Positions 1 through 6,165 of a stretch of DNA of 7,331 nucleotides are shown here, one piece after another; position 1 is the first letter of the stretch; every line of letters begins with the position of its first letter. The DNA is from CAZXFG01 sp964640515 (GTDB lineage: Bacteria; Patescibacteriota; Patescibacteriia; Magasanikbacterales; GWA2-37-8), in the NCBI GenBank assembly GCA_964640515.1, contig CAZXFG010000037.1, positions 1 through 7,331 on the forward strand, given 5' to 3'. A program made the position numbers and the translations under genes. The notes beneath the pieces were generated by a model. The model was not told the DNA's origin. It was given only the letters and a program-made list of their open reading frames with translations, and searched no databases.

Positions 1-449
1 GGAAAGTTGCGCAGGATTTAGTTAATGAATTACGAACGGCGGCCGCTTCCAGCATCGGCGCTTATGCTTTGGAATCAGCCGGCGCTCAACAGATGGTCTT
101 CTATTCCAATATAGACGATGATAGCTGGCGTGAAAGAATCAGATATTTTAAAGACGGTACTTTATTGAAAAGAGGCGTTACCAAACCAACCGGCAATCCG
201 CTGGTTTACAATCCGGCCGGCGAGATAATAACTATAGTGGCGCGTGATGTCGCCAATGGCGCCAATCCTTTGTTTTATTATTATGGAGAAAATTATACCG
301 GCACGGAAGACCCCCTTAGCGATCCGGTGGCAGTAACCGCGGTTAGGATAATTAAGTTAAGTTTAGATTTAGAAGAAGACCCCCAGTCTTCTCCCGCGCC
401 ATTGCATATTGAAACCATGGCCGAGGTAAGGAATTTAAAAACTAATTGA
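1..449 (+). CDS. PilW/GspJ-like minor prepilin, C-terminal part (5' end outside window)
   Basis: The open frame runs from the window edge (codons begin at base 3) to a TGA at 447-449, giving 148 residues and no natural start. The TTG at 69 is internal, because the frame continues upstream as coding-like sequence (KVAQDLVNELRTAAASSIGA). The visible part looks like the globular domain of a minor pseudopilin: an amphipathic stretch resembling the end of the long N-terminal pilin helix (LVNELRTAAASS), then short beta-like segments. It closes with a value/identity pattern typical of such proteins, 'VRIIKLSLDLEEDP' followed by 'IETMAEVRNLKTN'. The cleavage/methylation motif that would prove the assignment lies upstream, outside the window. 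It would act at the inner membrane in type IV pilus or type II secretion-like fibre assembly. The next gene starts 6 nt downstream and is PilX-like, matching the usual pilV-pilW-pilX order and supporting one operon. Family assignment is moderately sure; the exact subunit is not. Confidence 0.75.
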   Translation, partial: KVAQDLVNELRTAAASSIGAYALESAGAQQMVFYSNIDDDSWRERIRYFKDGTLLKRGVTKPTGNPLVYNPAGEIITIVARDVANGANPLFYYYGENYTGTEDPLSDPVAVTAVRIIKLSLDLEEDPQSSPAPLHIETMAEVRNLKTN

Positions 450-455
450 TGAGCC

Positions 456-1805
456 ATGCCAACCGCTAAAGGAAATATTTTGCTTTTTGCCTTGATTTTT
501 GGGTTTATCAGTTTTTCTCTGATAACTTTTGGCGTATCAGGGTACGCGATTTCCGAGAATCGCGCGTCTGTGAGAAAGCATAATCGGGAAATGGCTTTCC
601 AGATTGCCGAAGCGGGAATTAATTATTATCGCTGGCATTTGGCGCATAGCAAGACGGATTTTCAGGATGGCACGGGCCAGCCGGGTCCTTACGCGCATGA
701 ATATAAAGATAAAGACGGGAATGTAATCGGCCGTTTCTCACTCGTCATCACTCCGCCGCCGGTTGGGTCTACCGTGGTGATAATAGAATCTACCGGCTGG
801 CTGGACAGCCAGCCCGAGAGTCAGCGCAAGCTAAAAGCCAGAGTCGGTTTTCCTTCTTTGACTGATTACGCTTTTCTTTCCGATGAAGATATCTGGATGG
901 GCGATGAAGAAGTAGTGCACGGAAAGATGCATGCCAATGGCGGTATCCGTTTTGACGGAGTAAGCGACGCGCCGGTAACCAGCGCCACCTCTTCGTATAT
1001 TTGTAAAGAGCATCATGGTTGCGGTAATCAGGAAAAACCGGGTATTTGGGGTCAAGGCGGTCCGCAAGAATATTGGAAATTTCCCGTGCCGGCCAAGGAT
1101 TTTGACGGAGTAACCGTGAAGTTGGCTGAAATTAAAGAGGGAGCGCAAATAGAAGGCCAGGGTCTCTATTTCCCTTCTTCGGGGAAACAAGGATGGCGTC
1201 TGGAATTTTTAAATGATGGCGCTATCAAGGCCCGCAAAGTTACGGCTACCGATTGCTACAAAGGACAGGATACCGACGGCAAGAAGTTTTGGTCGTGTAT
1301 TGATATTAAAACCACTGGCGTGGCTACCACGCACAGTATGCCTGCGAATGGTTTTATTTTTGTGGAAGATATAGTCTGGGTGGACGGGGTGGTGAATGGC
1401 CGAGCCACAATCGGCACGGCAGTGGATAAATCAATCATCATTAACGGCAACATCACTTATCTGGCTAAAGACGGCAACCATGTTTTAGGTTTGATTGGCG
1501 AACAAAATATTTTAGTGCCGCATAATTCTCCGGATGATTTGGAAATCAACGCCGCTGTTCTGGCGCAAAAAGGCGCGGCTAAAAGATATTATTACTCCGG
1601 AGACACGAAAGATAATTTGAATATTTACGGCTCAATTATTTCCGCCGGAGTTTGGACTTGGAGCTGGGTATCGGGCGGAGGGTCGGTTGTTTCCGGTTAT
1701 AGGAATACTGTTTCTACCTATGATGTGAATCTCACTTATGGCCCGCCCCCGGGTTTTCCGGTTGGGTCGGAATATAATCTTATCAGCTGGGAAGAAGTGG
1801 AGTAA
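456..1805 (+). CDS. PilX-like pilus assembly protein with large extracytoplasmic domain
   Basis: The 449-residue protein has one N-terminal hydrophobic helix (about residues 7-30, LLFALIFGFISFSLITFG) followed by a polar helix containing 'AFQIAEAGINYYRWHL' (about 47-62). That is the AEAG signature of PilX N-terminal domains. A short 'KGN' at 5-7 could be a prepilin peptidase site, but the +5 residue after it is Phe and not the usual Glu. The remaining ~380 residues are extracytoplasmic, beta-rich and Gly/Asn-rich, with 'HGKMHANGGI' and 'SIIINGNITYL' stretches reminiscent of beta-helix turns. There are few cysteines (about residues 183, 189, 267 and 276), possibly two disulfides. It is far longer than classical PilX (around 170-200 residues). 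The ATG at 456 is the only sensible start; the upstream GATGAG is a weak ribosome binding site and translation is probably coupled to the preceding gene. Role inferred: minor pilin or pilus-tip/adhesion component. The C-terminal fold is unrecognised. Confidence 0.8.
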   Translation: MPTAKGNILLFALIFGFISFSLITFGVSGYAISENRASVRKHNREMAFQIAEAGINYYRWHLAHSKTDFQDGTGQPGPYAHEYKDKDGNVIGRFSLVITPPPVGSTVVIIESTGWLDSQPESQRKLKARVGFPSLTDYAFLSDEDIWMGDEEVVHGKMHANGGIRFDGVSDAPVTSATSSYICKEHHGCGNQEKPGIWGQGGPQEYWKFPVPAKDFDGVTVKLAEIKEGAQIEGQGLYFPSSGKQGWRLEFLNDGAIKARKVTATDCYKGQDTDGKKFWSCIDIKTTGVATTHSMPANGFIFVEDIVWVDGVVNGRATIGTAVDKSIIINGNITYLAKDGNHVLGLIGEQNILVPHNSPDDLEINAAVLAQKGAAKRYYYSGDTKDNLNIYGSIISAGVWTWSWVSGGGSVVSGYRNTVSTYDVNLTYGPPPGFPVGSEYNLISWEEVE

Positions 1806-1827
1806 GGTTTGCTAAAAATAGAGGTTT

Positions 1828-1836
1828 TGCTATACT
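1828..1836 (+). promoter_or_regulatory. Extended -10 promoter upstream of galU
   Basis: TGCTATACT matches the extended -10 pattern TGnTATAAT at all but one position. A weak -35 candidate, TTGCTA (1809-1814), lies 16 nt upstream. Transcription would start near 1843, leaving a leader of about 130 nt that contains the branched inverted repeat at 1863-1955. The same extended -10 form occurs before the lipoprotein gene and before pilin D, which makes a chance match less likely. Confidence 0.5.
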
Positions 1837-1862
1837 AAACAGACATTAATATACGATACTTA

Positions 1863-1955
1863 GCGCGTTTGGTAATTTTCTCGCTTTCCTCGGCCGCTAA
1901 GGCCGAGGGGATGAAGTCTCGGCTTCATAACCCGCTCGAAAACAACCAAACGCGC
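1863..1955. repeat. Branched inverted repeat (three-way-junction type) in the galU leader
   Basis: The outer arms GCGCGTTTGGT (1863-1873) and ACCAAACGCGC (1945-1955) pair perfectly over 11 bp, and a further TTTTC/GAAAA pairing follows after a 2-nt mismatch. Two hairpins sit inside: CCTCGGCC (1888-1895) with GGCCGAGG (1901-1908) around a GCTAA loop, and ATGAAG (1911-1916) with CTTCAT (1923-1928). GCCGAG (1902-1907) could instead pair with the second CTCGGC (1918-1923), so two inner folds exclude each other. The structure ends 20 nt before the galU ATG and downstream of a likely promoter. It could be a leader/attenuator, a terminator of the pilus operon (a short TTTT follows at 1959-1962), or a palindromic intergenic repeat. 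The pairing is certain; its role is not. Confidence 0.65.
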
Positions 1956-1975
1956 CAGTTTTATAAAATTCACTT

Positions 1976-2842
1976 ATGCAAAAGATACGAAAAGCCGTCA
2001 TTCCGGTAGCCGGCTATGGCACCAGATTTTTGCCGGCCACCAAGGCCCAGCCCAAAGAAATGCTTCCGGTCGTGGACAAGCCGATTATCCAATATGTGGT
2101 GGAAGAATTGGTAGCTTCAGGCATTACTGACATTATTATGGTTACAGGGGCCAGTAAGCGGGCGGTAGAGGATCATTTTGATTACAATTACGAATTACAA
2201 AGCTGGCTGAAGAAGCAGGGAAAAGAAGAGATGCGCGAAGAAATCAAACATATCGCTGATTTGGCCAATTTTATCTATATTCGTCAAAAAGGGCCTTATG
2301 GCAATGGGACGCCGGTATTGTGCGCCAAAGAAGTGGTGGGCAATGAGCCCTTTGTGGTGATTTGGGGCGATGAATTTATTTATTCCACTCCGCCGCGCGC
2401 CAAGCAATGTATTGAAGTTTTTGAAAAATATGGCGATCCGGTAATTTCGGGTATTCGCGTGGATAAAAAGGATGTTTCCAAGTATGGAATTGCCGAAGTG
2501 ACACAGGTGGAAAAAAATGTTTATCAGATTTCTTCTTTGGTGGAAAAACCCGAGCCAAAAGACGCGCCGTCCAATCTGGCTACGCACGGCTGTTATGTTT
2601 TAACTCCGGATATTTTTGAGGCCTTGGAAAAAATAAAGCCGGGAAAAGGCGGGGAGGTCTGGCTGGTGGATGCCATCCGCGTTTTGATGAAAAAAAGGCC
2701 GGTCTATACCTGCGAGGTGACTAATGCCACCTATTATGACACCGGCTCTAAAATCGGTTGGTTGCGCGCCAATGTGGAGTTTGCCTTGCGTGATAAAAAA
2801 TTGGGAGCGGAATTTAGGAAGTATCTGCGAAGTGTGGTATAA
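1976..2842 (+). CDS. galU: UTP-glucose-1-phosphate uridylyltransferase family protein
   Basis: A GalU-family enzyme would make UDP-glucose from UTP and glucose-1-phosphate in the cytoplasm, feeding cell-envelope glycan and glycolipid synthesis. The 288-residue length is normal. Family signatures in order: the nucleotide-binding loop AGYGTRFLPATKAQPKEMLP (12-31), DKPIIQYVVEE (34-44), the GNGTPVLCAK loop (109-118), GDE (131-133), VEKP (189-192), APSN (197-200), GGEVWLVDAI (225-234) and YDTGSKIGWLRANVEFALRD (254-273). Several sites differ from classical GalU as I know it: GNGTPV for GLGHAV, GDE for GDD, GCY (205-207) for GRY, and EVWLVD for EIQLTD. The class is sure, but the exact sugar or nucleotide is less so. 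The ATG at 1976 has no Shine-Dalgarno sequence; a TATAAA at 1962-1967 lies 8 nt before it, so a leaderless transcript is possible in addition to the longer one from 1828-1836. The stop overlaps an ATG of the next gene (TAATG). Confidence 0.9.
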   Translation: MQKIRKAVIPVAGYGTRFLPATKAQPKEMLPVVDKPIIQYVVEELVASGITDIIMVTGASKRAVEDHFDYNYELQSWLKKQGKEEMREEIKHIADLANFIYIRQKGPYGNGTPVLCAKEVVGNEPFVVIWGDEFIYSTPPRAKQCIEVFEKYGDPVISGIRVDKKDVSKYGIAEVTQVEKNVYQISSLVEKPEPKDAPSNLATHGCYVLTPDIFEALEKIKPGKGGEVWLVDAIRVLMKKRPVYTCEVTNATYYDTGSKIGWLRANVEFALRDKKLGAEFRKYLRSVV

Positions 2843-2843
2843 T
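2835..2843 (+). promoter_or_regulatory. Extended -10 promoter at the end of galU
   Basis: TGGTATAAT is a perfect TGnTATAAT extended -10 element spanning the last codons and stop of galU. No good -35 hexamer is present 16-18 nt upstream, which is acceptable for extended -10 promoters. The expected start point is around 2849-2851, downstream of the ATG at 2842 but about 34 nt before the ATG at 2884. It therefore supports 2884 as the start of the lipoprotein gene and would let this gene be expressed without galU. Confidence 0.55.
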
Positions 2844-2883
2844 GTATAAAATCGGTTATACCAATCAACAAAGTTTTTTGCCT

Positions 2884-4272
2884 ATGCTTAAACTAAGATT
2901 CATTTTATCTTCCTTAGTTATTTTTTCATTCCTTCTTGCTTCAGGGTTTGGTTGCAAGGGTCTGTCCACGGAGCAAAAGACTGCTTTGCGACCGATTAAT
3001 TTGGAATATTGGACGGTTTATGATGATGTTGATGCCATGCGGGAGTTAATTACCGCTTACCGCGCCACTCATCCGCAAATCAATGTGCAGTTGCGCCAAT
3101 TAAAGGCGGAAGAGTTTTATCCTCGTTTGGTGGAAGCCCTTGCCGAAGACAAAGGGCCGGATATTGTATCCATAAACAATCGTTCCATCCAGACTTTTTT
3201 AAGCAAATTATCTCCCATGCCGGCCAGTGTTCAGGATACCACGGCTTATGTGAAAAAGAGCCAGCTGGGGGACGAAACAATCGTGGCCACCAAACAGGCA
3301 GGGATGATTTCCACCTTACAATTGGACAAAGAATATGTGCAGGTGGTAAAAAATGACGCTGTGATTAATGGAAAAATTTATGGTCTGCCCTTGTCCGTGG
3401 ATACTATGGCTTTGTTTTACAATAAAGATTTACTGGATCGCGCCGGCGTGCCCGAACCGCCGAAAACTTGGGAAGAGTTCCAGGAGGCAGTCAGAAAGAT
3501 TACCAAATATGACAAAAAAACCGGTAAGATTTTGCAGTCAGGCGCGGCTTTGGGAGCCGGCAACAACATCCCGGGCATGGATGATCTGTTGTTTATGCTG
3601 TTTGAGCAGAGCAATGTGGATTTTGTTTCCAAATCCGGCCAAGCCGTTTTTCATACCGCGCCATCTCGGATGACCGAAGAGACTCCGGCCATGAATGTGA
3701 TGAATTTTTATACTGATTTCGCCAATTCCTCCCGCGACACCTATACTTGGAGTGAAGATTTTGGAAATGCCCTAGATCGTTTTGTAAACGGTTCGGTGGC
3801 TTTTTTCTTTGGCTATAGTTATCATTACCCGGTCGTCAAAGCGCGGGCCCCGCAATTGAATTTTGAGGTTTTGCCCATGCTTCAGCTCAATCCGGACAAG
3901 CCAATCAATGTGGCCAGTTATTGGATTCAGGGCGTAACGGATAAATCTAAATACAAAGATGAATCCTGGGGTCTGATTGATTTTATGACCCATTCTAAAA
4001 ACACCAAAACTTATTTGGACAAAACCGGCCGTCCGACCGCTCTCCGCGCCTATATCGGCGCCCAGCAGGAAAAAATAGAATTAAAGCCCTTTGTGTCCCA
4101 GGTGCTAATCGCGGAAAATTGGTATCGGGGCCGTAATTATGACACTGCTTTTAAAGCTTTAAAAGATTTGGCGCGCGATTGGCTTCTGCCCGCGCCTGAT
4201 CCGGCGAAGATTTTGGAATATCGCCAGGGATTATTAAATCAAGCGGCGTCTAAAATTGGCCAGACATTATAA
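2884..4272 (+). CDS. Family-1 extracellular solute-binding lipoprotein (MalE type)
   Basis: From the ATG at 2884 the protein is 462 residues and begins with a clean lipoprotein signal: positive MLKLR, a hydrophobic core, then LLASGFGC with the lipidated Cys at 24. The in-frame ATG at 2842, which overlaps the galU stop, would add 14 polar residues before the signal and lies upstream of the predicted transcript start, so I reject it. The mature part is a type 1 periplasmic-binding fold: EYWTVYDDVDAMRELITAY near the N-terminus, GPDIVSINN, and then the family-typical 'LPLSVDTMALFYNKDLLDRA' leading into PPKTWEEF. The family normally captures sugars or oligosaccharides for an ABC importer. No permease or ATPase gene adjoins it here, so partner and ligand are unknown; an adhesion or scavenging role on the cell surface is possible. 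No Shine-Dalgarno sequence is seen before 2884. A strong hairpin overlaps the stop codon. Confidence 0.88.
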   Translation: MLKLRFILSSLVIFSFLLASGFGCKGLSTEQKTALRPINLEYWTVYDDVDAMRELITAYRATHPQINVQLRQLKAEEFYPRLVEALAEDKGPDIVSINNRSIQTFLSKLSPMPASVQDTTAYVKKSQLGDETIVATKQAGMISTLQLDKEYVQVVKNDAVINGKIYGLPLSVDTMALFYNKDLLDRAGVPEPPKTWEEFQEAVRKITKYDKKTGKILQSGAALGAGNNIPGMDDLLFMLFEQSNVDFVSKSGQAVFHTAPSRMTEETPAMNVMNFYTDFANSSRDTYTWSEDFGNALDRFVNGSVAFFFGYSYHYPVVKARAPQLNFEVLPMLQLNPDKPINVASYWIQGVTDKSKYKDESWGLIDFMTHSKNTKTYLDKTGRPTALRAYIGAQQEKIELKPFVSQVLIAENWYRGRNYDTAFKALKDLARDWLLPAPDPAKILEYRQGLLNQAASKIGQTL

Positions 4273-4307
4273 TCCAGAATTTAGGACCCAACTCCTAAAT
4301 TCTGGAT
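4272..4307 (+). terminator. Perfect 15-bp hairpin at the stop of the lipoprotein gene
   Basis: ATCCAGAATTTAGGA (4272-4286) and TCCTAAATTCTGGAT (4293-4307) pair without mismatch around a CCCAAC loop; the first base belongs to the TAA stop. Its position suggests transcription termination or 3'-end protection. The stem is only moderately GC-rich and the nearest T-rich stretch (ATTTTT, 4321-4326) is 13 nt downstream, so it is not a textbook intrinsic terminator. Confidence 0.5.
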
Positions 4308-4411
4308 CGAGTACGGATAAATTTTTAAGCGGATTGGCTTAGTATTTTAATCTATCATCCCCGCGAGCCAGGGACTCCCTTATTGGGGCAGAAGGGGATC
4401 TAGTAAAATAT
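4308..4411. other. Non-coding stretch before pilin A
   Basis: I see no gene in this interval. It holds a weak inverted repeat, ATCCCC (4357-4362) with GGGGAT (4394-4399), enclosing a short GGG-ACT-CCC hairpin (4371-4379). AAGGGG (4392-4397) could serve as a ribosome binding site but is 14 nt from the ATG at 4412, further than usual. I found no convincing -10/-35 pair, although the hairpin before it implies that pilin A needs a promoter somewhere here. Confidence 0.4.
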
Positions 4412-5107
4412 ATGTCACTTTCGAATAGAAAATTATTTTTGGCGGCATTGATACTGGGAATATTTGTTCTGGGAGTAAATCCAGCTAAAGCAAGTACTTT
4501 TTGTTTTTGTTATGATGACCCGGAAAAAATAACCATTTTGAATTATGAAACAGCGGAAACCGACTTTATTTCTACCGGTTTAAAATATTGTGAAGAGGCG
4601 GGCAAAGTGCGATTTTGTAATCCTGATATAATTGAGCGAATCGGAGGGAAGAAATCAGAGACATGGAGGTGCAGTCCGGCGGAAAAATTAGTGAATTCCA
4701 CCTCTTGTAGAGACGAACTTACCATTTGGCAGAGAAATAAAGAAGCAAAATTAAAGGCCGGCATAAAATCGGAGGAAGGCACACGGCGCGGGCTAGGGGC
4801 TTTTTTGCCGGCTTGTATTAACACTGAAGAGGGTTGTCGGGATGCGGGGGTTTTTGTGGCGATGGGGATTAACATAGCCGATTATTTATTAGGTATTATT
4901 GGGGCTTTGGCGTTGTTCATGTTCATTTATGGAGGTTTTACTTTAGTGTTATCCGGTGGAAATCCGGAGAAGGTGAAAAAAGGGGGTACGATATTGCTTT
5001 CGGCCCTGATTGGTTTAATAATAGTTTTCGGCGCTTATATGTTAGTGAAATTTTTGGGTGGGGCGGTGGGTTTGAAGGGCGGAGTTGAAGGATATATGTT
5101 AAATTAA
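4412..5107 (+). CDS. T4SS pilin-like protein A with cysteine-rich ectodomain
   Basis: This 231-residue protein has a signal peptide (1-27, likely cut at AKA/S), a ~125-residue extracytoplasmic domain, and two C-terminal membrane helices (about 157-180 and 193-215). The helices are joined by a short charged loop, SGGNPEKVKKG (181-191). The two-helix part with the GN-x-EK loop matches the T4SS_pilin (VirB2/TrbC-like) architecture and is repeated in the next three genes. The ectodomain has eight cysteines (31, 33, 60, 69, 87, 99, 135, 142), enough for four disulfides, starting with FCFCYDD just after the signal cleavage site. It resembles no enzyme I recognise. Predicted topology: ectodomain and C-terminus outside, GNPEKV loop in the cytoplasm. 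It probably heads an operon with B and C (25 nt and 2 nt gaps). Inferred role: subunit or anchor of a surface appendage. The helix family is fairly sure; the function is not. Confidence 0.8.
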   Translation: MSLSNRKLFLAALILGIFVLGVNPAKASTFCFCYDDPEKITILNYETAETDFISTGLKYCEEAGKVRFCNPDIIERIGGKKSETWRCSPAEKLVNSTSCRDELTIWQRNKEAKLKAGIKSEEGTRRGLGAFLPACINTEEGCRDAGVFVAMGINIADYLLGIIGALALFMFIYGGFTLVLSGGNPEKVKKGGTILLSALIGLIIVFGAYMLVKFLGGAVGLKGGVEGYMLN

Positions 5108-5132
5108 AATCGTAAGATAGTGAGTATTCATT

Positions 5133-6163
5133 ATGTCCGAAAAAGTTTATAGATTTATTTTTTTTAAGAGATGTTTAGTGGCGCTGTTTATAATACTGTT
5201 TTTTTTAATAGGAGCCGGTGAAGTGGGGGCTGCGGGCGATCTTTGGGATTCATCACACAATACCGATCCTATATATAGAAATGCTATAGAAAGTCCAGAA
5301 CCTAATGATTGTGAATGCCGTTTTAATTTTACCTATAAGTATAGTAGTCAAGAAGCCGTCTTTGGTGCTACGCATGAAAATAGATATTTTACCAAAGATA
5401 TGACGAAATACTATAATCAGGATACGCTATTTTTTTTTCATATCCCTGTGTATGCTCCAGGAACCAATCTTAACCCAGATCCTTTCCAAGGAGGAGTTCC
5501 TCAACCACTTTATCATGTAACATATAGATTGGAGGCAAAAAATTGCCGAATAATATATGAAAAACAATATACAAATTGGGTCGGTTCTGTACCAGAGGCA
5601 GGTCGTATAGAACCAGCTACCAGAAGTGAGGTGTTGGCCGCGCAAGAAATAGCAGCTAGTAGTCAGTGGAATTTTCATTATCTCACTCCACCAACATGTC
5701 GGTTTTATGGTGAACCGCTGTGTTGTTGTAAGGCGATTGAGGCAGGGGCATTGGGGAGAAATAATCAATGCGAAGCAGCGGCGGGNNNNNNNNNNCTCTT
5801 CCTCCAGATGGTAATTGCAAATCTTTGGAAGAAGAACAGACAATATATACCCCGGAAAAACAGACTTTTGATATTAGTATGGAAAAATTAAAGCAAGACG
5901 CGGCAGCCAAATTAAATCCTCTCAATTTTACCGACCCGACCAATTTTCTCGGCCGGATGATCGCGGGGATGATGGCAAATATCGGCGCCATTGCTTTAGC
6001 TTTGTATATTTGGGCCGGTATCACCTGGATGACCGCTCAAGGGAATCAGGAAAAACTCACCAAAGCCAAACAGATTTTGCTCTGGACCAGTTTAGGGCTA
6101 GTGGTCATTCTTTCCAGCTATATTCTCGTGAGTTTTATTTTCAAAGATGTATTAGCACTTTAA
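5133..6163 (+). CDS. T4SS pilin-like protein B with long cysteine-rich ectodomain, broken by an assembly gap
   Basis: The 5' part (5133-5785, 217 codons) encodes a signal peptide (1-33/34, cut near VGA/AGD) and a long ectodomain. The 3' part (5796-6163, another frame) encodes the rest of the ectodomain and the two-helix module: NPLNFTDPTNFLGR, helix 1, loop GNQEKL (6041-6058), helix 2, ending KDVLAL. Ten Ns separate them. I join them because each half lacks exactly what the other supplies, as in A and C. The frames join if the true gap length is 2 modulo 3 (for example 8 or 11), not 10. At least nine ectodomain cysteines are visible, beginning with DCECRF (59-64) and including a CCC run (197-199). 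The ATG at 5768 is not a start and the stop at 5891 is an artefact of reading through the Ns. The ectodomain DNA is much more AT-rich than the membrane part and has three T8-T9 tracts. No good Shine-Dalgarno is seen. Confidence 0.75.
5786..5795. other. Assembly gap of 10 Ns
   Basis: Ten consecutive Ns lie inside pilin-like gene B. The round number suggests scaffold padding and not a measured length. The left flank is GC-rich (GCAGCGGCGGG) and the flanks show no obvious overlap. The frame shifts across the gap, so the true length is probably 2 modulo 3 if B is a single gene. Confidence 0.98.
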
Positions 6164-6165
6164 AT

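Noticed and set aside
831..1190. Minus-strand open frame of 119 codons within the PilX-like gene
   Set aside because: It lies wholly opposite a convincing protein, has no recognisable motif, and is explained as a shadow of the + strand coding; the same holds for the other minus-strand frames at 1256-1456, 2195-2587, 3417-3632 and 4543-4875.
3368..3673. Plus-strand open frame overlapping the lipoprotein gene
   Set aside because: It is out of frame with the solute-binding protein and its translation is rich in Cys, Trp and Arg with no family features.
5768..6163. Separate gene starting at ATG 5768 across the Ns
   Set aside because: The ATG is in another frame of the gene B ectodomain and the product would lack a signal peptide. 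The sequence after the gap is better read as the C-terminal half of B.
6010..6165. Upstream extension of pilin C from 6010
   Set aside because: It would overlap the B membrane helices out of frame and bury the signal peptide; ATG 6166 gives a clean signal peptide.
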